A DNA stretch of 43,533 bases, taken from Bdellovibrionales bacterium. GTDB lineage: Bacteria > Bdellovibrionota > FAC87 > UBA2466. The first letter of the stretch is position 1; every line of letters starts with the position of its first letter. Positions 8,186 through 15,797 of the stretch are shown piece by piece. The stretch is taken from NCBI GenBank assembly GCA_005776395.1, contig SXPJ01000088.1:1-43533 (forward strand), in the 5' to 3' direction. A model generated the notes under the pieces. That model ran no database searches. It saw only the letters and a program-made list of their open reading frames with translations, and had not been told where the DNA came from. The position numbers were made by a program, and so were the translations under genes.

Positions 8186-9127
8186 ATGAAAATTAAATTC
8201 AAAAAGCCCCTGCTTAAGCTTTTGCTTTGGGTATCTATCTTAAGTCTTTGCTTAAGCCCTAGAGAAGCCCAAGCTGAACCTTATGAACCTCCTGAGGATA
8301 GGGAGCTAGAATTACGTCCCTACTTCGAACCCCCTAATGGAGATCTCACCCCAAGAGGCTTTATTATCCCCCCCCTACTCTCCTTTCTCGTGCCAGGGGC
8401 CGATCAATGGGTTGAGGGGCAAATAAAACCTGCAGCCCTCTATACTGGGGGAGGCATGGCCGGAGCCCTATTCCTATCTCAAGCTAAAAAAACCACTCCT
8501 GATAATCGATATAAAGATTTCGCCTGGCAGATCTATTTCACGGCTGGAAGTTTGAGTCTCTATCACAGTTTCAGAACTGCTTTAACAACGAGAATTCCGC
8601 AAGGTGAGTTCACATTCATGAGCTCCACCCCCGAAAAGCCCTCGGATCTTTTAGAAGCCCCCATTGATTTAAGTTACTTGGGGAGATGGACGACTCTCTT
8701 ACCTCTTGGGCTTGCAGCAGGAGTCTTTTTTTTCATGACTCCAAGTAAGTCAGATGAAACCACTGCGGCAAGTTTAGATGACGCTTTCTATGCTTCCTCG
8801 GTGGGATACATGACTGGGGTTGGAGAAGAGGCAATTTTCAGAGGATTTGTTCTTCCTCTGATGTATTACTACACCGAAGATCAGAAGTTAACTCTAGGTC
8901 TTTCCAGTATCTTTTTTGCTTTGAGCCACGGGCTTAAGCTTGGCCATTTTGTGACGGCTTTCTTCTTTGGCCTTTATTCCGGCTGGCTTACCCAGCAAAA
9001 CAATTGGTCTATTGGCGAAGTTACATTTATTCACACCTGGTGGGATGTAATGGCTTTTATGGCCGATTACACCAATCACCGCAAACATGCCTTCTTGAAA
9101 CTTCCCACTATTTCCATCAACTTCTAG
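8186..9127 (+). CDS. CPBP family intramembrane metalloprotease
   Basis: 313 residues. The second half carries the CPBP (CAAX protease and bacteriocin-processing, ABI) motifs in order: GVGEEAIFRGFVLPLMYYY (EExxxR), FFALSHG (FxxxH) and HTWWDVMAF (HxxxD, Asp in place of the usual Asn/Asp). These would hold the catalytic Glu and metal-binding His residues within membrane helices. Unusually, the first half starts with a cleavable-looking signal peptide ending AQA, followed by an acidic Pro-rich part with DRELELRPYF. Substrate unknown. Alone on the plus strand, diverging from bcp. Confidence 0.85.
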   Translation: MKIKFKKPLLKLLLWVSILSLCLSPREAQAEPYEPPEDRELELRPYFEPPNGDLTPRGFIIPPLLSFLVPGADQWVEGQIKPAALYTGGGMAGALFLSQAKKTTPDNRYKDFAWQIYFTAGSLSLYHSFRTALTTRIPQGEFTFMSSTPEKPSDLLEAPIDLSYLGRWTTLLPLGLAAGVFFFMTPSKSDETTAASLDDAFYASSVGYMTGVGEEAIFRGFVLPLMYYYTEDQKLTLGLSSIFFALSHGLKLGHFVTAFFFGLYSGWLTQQNNWSIGEVTFIHTWWDVMAFMADYTNHRKHAFLKLPTISINF

Positions 9128-9181
9128 CCTTTTCATCGCAATGCATCGCCCCATTGGGGATATCATGGTTCTAACCGCAGC

Positions 9182-9242
9182 GGATATGAAAGTGGGGGGT
9201 ACAGCGACTTTCCTTGGAGCTGGTAGCCCCACTTTCATATCC
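9182..9242. repeat. 16-bp perfect inverted repeat, REP-like hairpin
   Basis: GGATATGAAAGTGGGG (9182-9197) and CCCCACTTTCATATCC (9227-9242) are perfect complements around 29 bases. The loop itself contains TACAGC and GCTGGTA, which can extend the stem. There is no T-tract after it. It lies between the CPBP gene and the transaldolase gene and may be a palindromic repeat element or transcript-end hairpin. Confidence 0.6.
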
Positions 9243-9378
9243 AAGTTCTTGAATGACTCCACTTTTTATCATGCGCTGTGGCTCACCGAGAACTGCTGCT
9301 CTAACCGATTCTTACTTTTCAATTAAGAAAAAGACCGCTAGTGTTCAGGCCACAAATACTTGAACTTTTGGGGGTATC

Positions 9379-10104
9379 ATGTCAACCAACTCACCTTTCA
9401 CTGGAAAAGTAAAAATTTTTTCTGATGGCGCAGATAAAAAAGCCATGCTGGAGATGAACCAAAATCCCCTGGTTAAAGGGCTCACCACCAACCCCTCACT
9501 CATGAAAAAATCGGGTGTCACCCAATATGAGGTTTTTTGTAAAGAGATCTTAAGCGAAATAAAAATTAAACCCATTTCATTCGAAGTATTCGCAGATAGT
9601 TTCATCGAAATGAAACGACAGGCTCTCATAATCGCAAGCTGGGGAAGCAATGTTTATGTCAAAATTCCAATCACCAACTCGGAAGGCGAATCTTCACTTC
9701 CCTTGATTAAAGACTTGAGCCACTCTGGAGTTAAATTAAACGTCACAGCGGTTCTTACTTTGGACCAATCTTTGGGGGCTTGCCAAGCTCTCAAAGGTGG
9801 AGCCCCCTCTATTCTATCGGTTTTTGCAGGTCGCATCGCAGACACAGGGCGAGATCCTCTTCCTTTGATGCAAGCCTCACTCGAAATGTGCCACAGTCAT
9901 GATAAAAATATTGAACTTTTATGGGCAAGTTCCAGAGAGGCTTTTAATATTGTTCAAGCAGATCAAATGGGATGTCACATCATCACAGCTACCAATGATC
10001 TCATTAAAAAGGTTTCAATGTTTAATAAAGACCTCCTTCAATTAAGTCTTGAAACAGTCCGCATGTTCAAAGCCGATGCTGAAAGTGCAGGATACTCTTT
10101 ATGA
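9379..10104 (+). CDS. Transaldolase family protein
   Basis: 241 residues, the length of the small transaldolase / fructose-6-phosphate aldolase group. GLTTNPSLMKKSG near residue 35, the Schiff-base Lys in VYVKIPI, the KLNVTAVLTLDQ strand and SVFAGRIADTGRDP all match the family barrel. It transfers or cleaves a three-carbon dihydroxyacetone unit. First gene of a three-gene operon with a GmhA-like SIS protein (4-base overlap ATGA) and a Gfo/Idh/MocA oxidoreductase. Such trios occur in loci making modified heptoses or other unusual surface sugars, so a role in sugar-precursor supply is more likely than in central metabolism. Confidence 0.88.
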   Translation: MSTNSPFTGKVKIFSDGADKKAMLEMNQNPLVKGLTTNPSLMKKSGVTQYEVFCKEILSEIKIKPISFEVFADSFIEMKRQALIIASWGSNVYVKIPITNSEGESSLPLIKDLSHSGVKLNVTAVLTLDQSLGACQALKGGAPSILSVFAGRIADTGRDPLPLMQASLEMCHSHDKNIELLWASSREAFNIVQADQMGCHIITATNDLIKKVSMFNKDLLQLSLETVRMFKADAESAGYSL

Positions 10105-10700
10105 TGAATTTTTCTGAAAACTATATTCAAGAAAGCATCTCTCTTCTCAAAGATTTAGATACTCACTCGATTGAAAATATGGTGAACGGCTTGAGCCGAG
10201 TAAGAAACAATGGAGGGCGACTCTTTATTTTAGGAGTAGGCGGCTCAGCAGGACACGCAAGCCATGCGGTCAATGACTTTAGAAAGATCTGTGATTTTGA
10301 GTCTTATACCCCCACAGACAATGTTTCTGAACTCACCGCAAGAGTAAATGATGAAGGTTGGGACACCGCTTTCTCTGAGTGGCTTAAAGTCTCTAGAATT
10401 AGTTCTAAAGATGCAGTTCTAGTTTTCTCCGTAGGGGGTGGAAACCGTGAAAAAAATATTTCGGTAAATTTAGTTAAGGCTTTAGAGCTTTCTAAAGATG
10501 TGGGGGCCGCGATTTTTGGAATTGTGGGAAAAGATGGGGGCTTCACTAAAACAGTTTCTGAAGCCTGTGTAGTCATTCCCTCAGTCTCTTCTGAACGAAT
10601 GACTCCTCACACAGAGGGTTTTTGTGCTGTGGTATGGCATCTATTGGTAAGCCATCCTGCCCTTAAAAAAACGATGACTAAGTGGGAATCGGTGAAATAA
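10101..10700 (+). CDS. SIS-domain phosphosugar isomerase, GmhA-like
   Basis: 199 residues, the length of sedoheptulose-7-phosphate isomerase GmhA. The phosphosugar site GVGGSAGHASHAV and LTARVNDEGWDTAFSEWL follow the GmhA order (GGS...A..H, LTA..ND). The 'StSGnS' loop reads VFSVGGGNREKN. The usual metal-binding pair HxxxE reads HAVND, and the C-terminal Q-E-x-H helix is replaced by TPHTEGFCAVVWH, so this is a divergent subgroup whose substrate may not be sedoheptulose-7-phosphate. Start ATG overlaps the transaldolase stop, which implies translational coupling. Confidence 0.82.
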   Translation: MMNFSENYIQESISLLKDLDTHSIENMVNGLSRVRNNGGRLFILGVGGSAGHASHAVNDFRKICDFESYTPTDNVSELTARVNDEGWDTAFSEWLKVSRISSKDAVLVFSVGGGNREKNISVNLVKALELSKDVGAAIFGIVGKDGGFTKTVSEACVVIPSVSSERMTPHTEGFCAVVWHLLVSHPALKKTMTKWESVK

Positions 10701-10708
10701 CTCCAAGT

Positions 10709-11698
10709 ATGTACCGAGTTGGGATCATAGGTGCAGGGCTTATCGGAGCTAAACGCGCAAAAGCGTTAAGACCTTGCGATAAACTTATAGCCGTTGCTGA
10801 TCTGTCTCACGAACGGGCCGTCACTCTAGCAACCACTTACGGTGCCCAGGTGGAATCTTCATGGGAAACCCTGATCCAAAGAAAAGAGATAGATATCGTC
10901 GTTATTGCTACTTCTAATAATGCAATTCCAATTTGCGCTACCGAGGCTCTTAAAAAGGGCAAACATATTTTGATTGAAAAGCCAGGAGGTAGGAATCCTA
11001 GTGAATTAAAACCCCTACTAGAACTTTCTAAAAAGACTCAGAAGACTGCTAGAGTTGGTTTTAATCACCGTTTTCATCCCGCCATGCTCAAAGCTAAAAG
11101 CATGCTTGAGGAAGGGGCTATTGGTGAACTCATGTACATACGAGCCCGTTATGGCCATGGGGGGCGAATAGGCTACAATCAAGAGTGGCGAGCCAATCCT
11201 GAAATCTCTGGAGGAGGAGAGCTGCTCGACCAGGGAGTTCATCTTATTGATCTATGCCGGTGGATGGGGGGGGAATTTTCCTTAGATGTAGGTCGAGTTC
11301 ACACTTTTTACTGGAATATGCCTGTTGAGGATAATGGATTTCTTATTTTAAAATCTCCAGATCAAAAGCGTTTTGCGCATCTTCATGCAAGCTGTACTGA
11401 ATGGAAGAACCTCTTTGATTTTGAAATCTTTGGAAAAAAGGGCAAGCTCCAAATTTGGGGATTGGGACGCAGCTATGGAACTGAGGAGTTAAGATATTAC
11501 AAAGTAAAACCTGAAATGGGAGTCCCAGAACTTACCTCTTTTTCTTTTCCAGAAGAGGATCAATCCTGGAATCTTGAATGGTCAGCCCTTATTGATAGTA
11601 TCGAAGGCAAACAGGCCCCCATTAGCACTCTAGAAGATGCTTTTAAAGCTCTAGAGATCGTTTATTCAGCTTACGAGCAATCAGGACTTAAGTTTTAA
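10709..11698 (+). CDS. Gfo/Idh/MocA family oxidoreductase
   Basis: 329 residues. NAD(P)-dependent sugar dehydrogenase fold: Rossmann motif GIIGAGLIGAKRAKAL at the start, ATSNNAIP strand, the catalytic EKPGGRNP, and the C-terminal sheet with GGGELLDQGVHLIDLCRWMGGE, where the Asp-x-x-x-His pair is typical. ATG 10709, 8 bases after the SIS gene stop, is preferred over an upstream GTG. Third gene of the sugar operon; it may oxidise or epimerise the product of the first two. Its last four codons (CTT AAG TTT TAA) form most of the target duplication of the adjoining inserted element. Confidence 0.88.
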   Translation: MYRVGIIGAGLIGAKRAKALRPCDKLIAVADLSHERAVTLATTYGAQVESSWETLIQRKEIDIVVIATSNNAIPICATEALKKGKHILIEKPGGRNPSELKPLLELSKKTQKTARVGFNHRFHPAMLKAKSMLEEGAIGELMYIRARYGHGGRIGYNQEWRANPEISGGGELLDQGVHLIDLCRWMGGEFSLDVGRVHTFYWNMPVEDNGFLILKSPDQKRFAHLHASCTEWKNLFDFEIFGKKGKLQIWGLGRSYGTEELRYYKVKPEMGVPELTSFSFPEEDQSWNLEWSALIDSIEGKQAPISTLEDAFKALEIVYSAYEQSGLKF

Positions 11699-11941
11699 TA
11701 CCTGGCACCCTACACTGTATTTTTTAGAAAATTTTTTGGTTCAGTCTCTCTACACAATATCTGGAATAGTAAGTATTTAATGAGCAGACTGCGCGGGCTA
11801 GAACTTCGACAGAGTAAGGGAATTTACTTTTTTAAGTTTAGGTGACATTTTGTTTGCCAAAACAGCCCAAGAATTTAAATGGCTTGTAAGGCAAACAAGA
11901 CCAAAAAATTTTCTAAAAAATACAGTATAGGGTGCCAGGTA
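11699..11941. mobile_element. MITE-like element, 42-bp terminal inverted repeats
   Basis: Left end 11699-11740 begins TACCTGGCACCC and right end 11900-11941 ends GGGTGCCAGGTA. The two 42-base arms match as inverted complements at 41 of 42 positions (C/T difference at 11713). The element is flanked by an 11-base direct repeat TTAAGTTTTAA (11688-11698 and 11942-11952), a target duplication that includes the stop codon of the oxidoreductase gene. The 159-base interior has no convincing gene, but holds a 9-base inverted repeat TTGTTTGCC / GGCAAACAA. Total 243 bp. It has no transposase, so it would depend on one encoded elsewhere. Confidence 0.85.
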
Positions 11942-11987
11942 TTAAGTTTTAAAATTCTTTCGTATTGAATAGTTGCTGTTTTTTTAT

Positions 11988-12224
11988 CTAGCACATTCGA
12001 CGACATCGAGACTGGCATCGAACTCGAGTCACTGTGTGACAGCGAACTTTTCTAGCGCATCGAGCCCTAGGCCGAACACATCTTCTAGCACAGGGTCTTG
12101 CAGACTGACGAACTGGAGCACAACCATGGCTTCCCCTTGCTATCGCAGCCTCAGGAATCATAAAGCCAAGGGCCAAGGTTAATAATAAAAAAGCTTTAAC
12201 TGTCTGACTTTTCAAACTAATCAC
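11988..12224 (-). CDS. Secreted Cys/Arg-rich cationic peptide
   Basis: 78 residues from a GTG start at 12224 with a strong GGGGGAG ribosome site. A signal peptide (VKAFLLLTLALGFMIPEAAIA) leaves a mature part of about 49 residues containing 8 Cys and 15 Arg, no Asp and no Glu. The Cys are spaced in Arg-rich blocks (CARRC, RARCARKVRC, VRCQSRCRRMC) and the last residue is Cys. Eight cysteines could form four disulfides. No family recognised; it resembles defensin-like or nucleic-acid-binding secreted peptides by composition only. It lies just beyond the MITE-like element, with an A-rich stretch (revealed as T-rich on plus) after its stop. Confidence 0.65.
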   Translation of the reverse strand: MISLKSQTVKAFLLLTLALGFMIPEAAIARGSHGCAPVRQSARPCARRCVRPRARCARKVRCHTVTRVRCQSRCRRMC

Positions 12225-12444
12225 GTCACTCCCCCACAGGTATTTAAATTAACTCTCATAAATACAAACTCGAAATGAGTCTGTCGAAATCCAATGGAGC
12301 AGAAAGCAAGTGATGTACCAGATTATAATTAGAACTATCTAGCTCCAAAGACAGTAGACCAGTTCTGTGACAGACGGAAAGTTGTTAGACAGTGGGGGAA
12401 AAGAGGTTCCCAAAATTGTTACTCTCCACATGTTATTTTTGAAT

Positions 12445-13263
12445 TTACTGCTCCAAAGCACAATGAAGGATAAACTCTAGTTCAGAAGAATTGAGAGTAA
12501 TATGAACCGACTTCAGATCTTCATCCATGTGCTCAGGATCAGTAGTTCCGGTTAAGGGAATCATCCCTATCTGCCTAGAAAAAGAAAAAACAATCTGAGC
12601 AAGGGTTGCGTTATGCTGCTTAGCCATTTCAATCACCTCTGGAAATTCCATCACAAAGGGATTAGCGGTTAATAATGAAAAACCCTGGTACATAATTCCA
12701 TTTGACTGACAGATTTTTCTAACATGAAAGTCCCATCCTGTTTGAGCAAAACAACGATTTTGAACAACAGTAGGTTTCACAGTAGCTCTCTCTAGCAATT
12801 CAGTTAATTGAAAAGGGGTCACATTGCTCACCCCAATTTTTTTGGCCTTTCCACTTCGATAAACCCTTTCTAAAGCAGTCCAAACCTCCCAGTCCTCATC
12901 TCCCAATCGAGGATGGTTGTACGGCCCATGAAGCAGATAAGAATCCACATAATCGCTATGAAGCTGTTTGAGAGAACTCTCAATGGACTGTTCTACCTGA
13001 ACTGAAATAGTAGCATTTCGATCGTAAGGAGTTCTATGATCTTGTCCATCCACCGATGTAAATTTAGTCTGAATAAAAAACTTATCTCTTGAATGGCCCT
13101 TTTTTAAAAATTGAGCAAGAGACTCACCTACAAGAGGTTCAGTGTAATGTTTAGGTTGATTGGCGGTATCAATCGCAACAAATCCTTTTTCTAAAGCCAA
13201 AGTCACGAGAAATTGAGTCCGTTCTTTTTTCCATGCAGTTCCGTAAATCATTGAAAAACTCAC
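12445..13263 (-). CDS. Aldo/keto reductase
   Basis: 272 residues. NADPH-dependent TIM-barrel oxidoreductase. AIDTANQPKHYTEPLVG carries the catalytic Asp and, shifted from the usual spacing, a Tyr; the catalytic Lys is in FIQTKFT and the His in YLLHGPYN. GVSNVTPFQL and the cofactor-binding end IPLTGTTDPEHM follow. GTG start at 13263 is supported by AAAGGAG six bases upstream. Substrate unknown. It stands alone, diverging from the serine hydrolase at 13402. Confidence 0.88.
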   Translation of the reverse strand: MSFSMIYGTAWKKERTQFLVTLALEKGFVAIDTANQPKHYTEPLVGESLAQFLKKGHSRDKFFIQTKFTSVDGQDHRTPYDRNATISVQVEQSIESSLKQLHSDYVDSYLLHGPYNHPRLGDEDWEVWTALERVYRSGKAKKIGVSNVTPFQLTELLERATVKPTVVQNRCFAQTGWDFHVRKICQSNGIMYQGFSLLTANPFVMEFPEVIEMAKQHNATLAQIVFSFSRQIGMIPLTGTTDPEHMDEDLKSVHITLNSSELEFILHCALEQ

Positions 13264-13401
13264 AAAAATCTCCTTTGAGATATTAAAGATCCTACTATGA
13301 TTTCCAATGAACGCACATTATAATTAGAAAAATATTATTGCTGGTATTTATAAAAGCAGTAATGTTTTTAGATCGATTTTTTTCGCATCCGAAGTCCTCA
13401 A

Positions 13402-14580
13402 ATGAAAAACATTTTTCTTGCTCTATTTGTATTTCTTATCTCTGGATCGATTGTTGCTCAGTCGGTGGAGCGAGTGCATCAGAGAACAGAGGCAAATAAG
13501 GGACAGAGGGCCCTTGCGGATGGCGACTATATGTTACACCAATATTTCAATAAATTATTCTCAAAAACGACGCCGGGCTGTTCGTTTTCAGTTGAAAAAG
13601 ATGGAATAACTATTTTTTCTAGGGCTTACGGAGCCTCTCGCTTATTGGCTAACAAAGAATCTAAATCACAGCCCCTTTTAAATACGCCAAATCGAAGGAT
13701 GCGAGTGGCGTCCGTTTCAAAGCCAATTCTAGCGATGGCAACGCTAATACTTCGTGATCGACTCCTACAAGAGACCGGTCAAGATCTTTTAGAACTTAAT
13801 TTAGGAGAGATCTACCCAAGCAAATTAAAAAATTCTCTGCTGGCTAGAATTACGGTTCGCCAAATACTTCATCATACCAGTGGTCTGAAAAGAGAGCCTG
13901 CTAGTATTCCGACAAGTGAATCCGATTTCCCCAGTTTAATGGCGAAGTCTCCTGGTTCTTGGATCAGCCAAAATCAACCAGGATCAAAATATAGCTACTC
14001 TAATGTAGGGTACATGTTACTTGGAGATATCATACGTCAGAAGTCTGGTATGGATTGGAAGGAATTTGTTCGGCGTAATATTTTTGTTCCACTTCAAATG
14101 AAAAACTCTAGTTTTGAGGATCCCGTCCCTCTTATAGAAAAAGGGGCGGTGGCTCAAGGTTATGAGGCAAGTGAAGATTCCTTTACGCCTCAATCAATCG
14201 ATATAAGCCGCAGAAATCTTCTAGGAAGCGGAGGCTTAATTTCCACAACGCAAGATCTTAGTAAATTAACATCTATAGTGCGTTCAAGAGAACTTCTCTC
14301 CGAATCTTCATGGAAAGCTCTCCTCAAACCCAATAGGGCATCGATGAGAGCGAATGATCCTTACGGATTAGGTTGGAATGTAAGTACAAACAATCAAAAT
14401 CTTATCTTGGAACATTCTGGAGCAGGGTACGGTTCTTCGACTCTTATAAAAGTCATCGACAATCAAAAGCCCGACTGCAAAATGGGGATCTCTATTTTAT
14501 GTAACTTCGAAGAGGATACTCTTGAAAATTTCACAGTTGACAGCGCCGCCACTCGAATTCAGAAGGTATTTTGCCCATAA
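13402..14580 (+). CDS. Exported serine hydrolase, class C beta-lactamase fold
   Basis: 392 residues. A signal peptide (FLALFVFLISGSIVA) precedes a penicillin-binding-protein-like domain. The catalytic SxxK is in VASVSKPI, the YxN is in YSYSNVGYMLLGD, and the third box reads HSGAGYGS in place of KTG, as in EstB/AmpH-like esterases and D-amino peptidases. This group hydrolyses esters or D-amino-acid peptides in the periplasm more often than beta-lactams. Two Cys near the start and two near the C-terminus may form disulfides. Alone; no clear ribosome site. Confidence 0.82.
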   Translation: MKNIFLALFVFLISGSIVAQSVERVHQRTEANKGQRALADGDYMLHQYFNKLFSKTTPGCSFSVEKDGITIFSRAYGASRLLANKESKSQPLLNTPNRRMRVASVSKPILAMATLILRDRLLQETGQDLLELNLGEIYPSKLKNSLLARITVRQILHHTSGLKREPASIPTSESDFPSLMAKSPGSWISQNQPGSKYSYSNVGYMLLGDIIRQKSGMDWKEFVRRNIFVPLQMKNSSFEDPVPLIEKGAVAQGYEASEDSFTPQSIDISRRNLLGSGGLISTTQDLSKLTSIVRSRELLSESSWKALLKPNRASMRANDPYGLGWNVSTNNQNLILEHSGAGYGSSTLIKVIDNQKPDCKMGISILCNFEEDTLENFTVDSAATRIQKVFCP

Positions 14581-14794
14581 ATATTTCTTGCTTAAACTCC
14601 AACGCATTAGAGTTCATTGAAACATTTAGATACAATTCCACCTTGCTTTGATGCAAATAGGTACACCTCACAGTCATTCTCCTGCAAATCACAGTGGCAC
14701 TTGCTTTGCAAAAAAAAATTATATTGTGAATCTGTAGGTTCAGCATTGCACGCGGAACCCTAATAATAAAACAGCTCTTATTCGGAGGGATATC

Positions 14795-15499
14795 ATGAAT
14801 CAATCACTATCTAAGTTAAAATATTATTGGTGCCTTTCAACGGTACTCACTTTAATGGCTCATCAAAATCTATTTGCAATATCGCCCAACGAAATTCTCG
14901 ATAAAATAGCGGATGGAAATTCGAACTCTGCATTAGATATCCACAAGGACACACCTGAAGGGCAAGTGAACGCTGCATTTCATACGCTCCACGGCAAACT
15001 TAAACCTAAAAACCAACAGCCTTCGAACCTCGAAGTAGAACCCAACTTTCATGCGTCACTCACTAACAAACAGAAGCAGGGGATTCAAAAAATCAATCAA
15101 GGATACCAACAGCGTGTTCAGGAAGGGGCCATTCGTCCTGTAAAAGATGCATCGGGCAAATGGAGTGTCACCTCTCCGGATGGTAAATACAGCAACAAAG
15201 GTAAACATCCAGATAGGAACACCGACACCATGGGCACCTCTTATTATCATGCAACGGGAGATGGATGGTGGTCATGGCGAATAAGTTATAGTTGGTGGGG
15301 GGTCAGGGTCTATGTGAACCACAACTTCTTATATTATCTGTGTCACTACCGCTCATGGCTCCTCGGTGCATCGGGACTTCCTGGTTGGATCAGAACGGTC
15401 CTCTCTATCATCGCATGCGCACCTCACGCATTCGATTATAATGCTGACGGAGCGACCGTCTACATTACTTACTTGGGAGCGTTTTGGTATTCACCTTAA
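14795..15499 (+). CDS. Secreted protein with Trp/Tyr-rich C-terminal domain
   Basis: 234 residues with GGAGGG seven bases before the ATG. Signal peptide to about residue 28 (LMAHQNLFA). Residues 30-145 are hydrophilic, Gln/Lys/Asn-rich and probably flexible (a propeptide or linker). From residue 150 the character changes sharply: GDGWWSWRISYSWWGVRVYV, then a hydrophobic stretch (LPGWIRTVLSIIACAP), then GATVYITYLGAFWYSP. A W-rich beta pair, a hydrophobic helix and a final strand resemble some secreted bacteriocin-like proteins, but no named family can be given. Its own promoter region and a strong terminator make it monocistronic. Confidence 0.6.
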   Translation: MNQSLSKLKYYWCLSTVLTLMAHQNLFAISPNEILDKIADGNSNSALDIHKDTPEGQVNAAFHTLHGKLKPKNQQPSNLEVEPNFHASLTNKQKQGIQKINQGYQQRVQEGAIRPVKDASGKWSVTSPDGKYSNKGKHPDRNTDTMGTSYYHATGDGWWSWRISYSWWGVRVYVNHNFLYYLCHYRSWLLGASGLPGWIRTVLSIIACAPHAFDYNADGATVYITYLGAFWYSP

Positions 15500-15541
15500 G
15501 ATGAGAGAAGAAAAAATACAGAAACGGGTTAATACTATATG

Positions 15542-15573
15542 GAGGGGCTCATTAAACGGGCCCCTCTTTTTCT
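15542..15573 (+). terminator. Intrinsic terminator
   Basis: GAGGGGC at 15542-15548 pairs with GCCCCTC at 15560-15566 around an 11-base loop, followed by TTTTTCT. Ends the transcript of the Trp-rich secreted protein. Confidence 0.85.
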
Positions 15574-15797
15574 ATTCAGTTAAGTTCTATAAACAGGTTT
15601 TAAGTGGCTAGCTTATAGAAATTAATTATTCGAAAGAGCTACAACTTCAAATCTTTGTAGATAATTCCTCAAGTATACTCATCGTGGCTCCAGGATTGCA
15701 AAATAAGGGTTTGAGTGACTGTAAGTTTTGAGTCTAAAATTATCGATCTTGGCAACACTTAGTAATTTAAGGAGCTGTAGCTTCAAGAGGGGTTCTT

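Noticed and set aside
8894-9326. Two overlapping frames (minus 8894-9262, plus 9141-9326) across the 16-bp inverted repeat
   Set aside because: Both read through the palindrome and neither has family features or a ribosome site; the space is better described as a repeat.
11699-11941. Long inverted repeat as a simple terminator of the sugar operon
   Set aside because: The arms are 42 bases, 159 bases apart and flanked by an 11-base target duplication, so a mobile element explains more.
11973-12182. Ser/Thr-rich 69-codon frame opposite the Cys-rich peptide
   Set aside because: It is the complement of Arg/Cys codons; the minus strand has the signal peptide and ribosome site.
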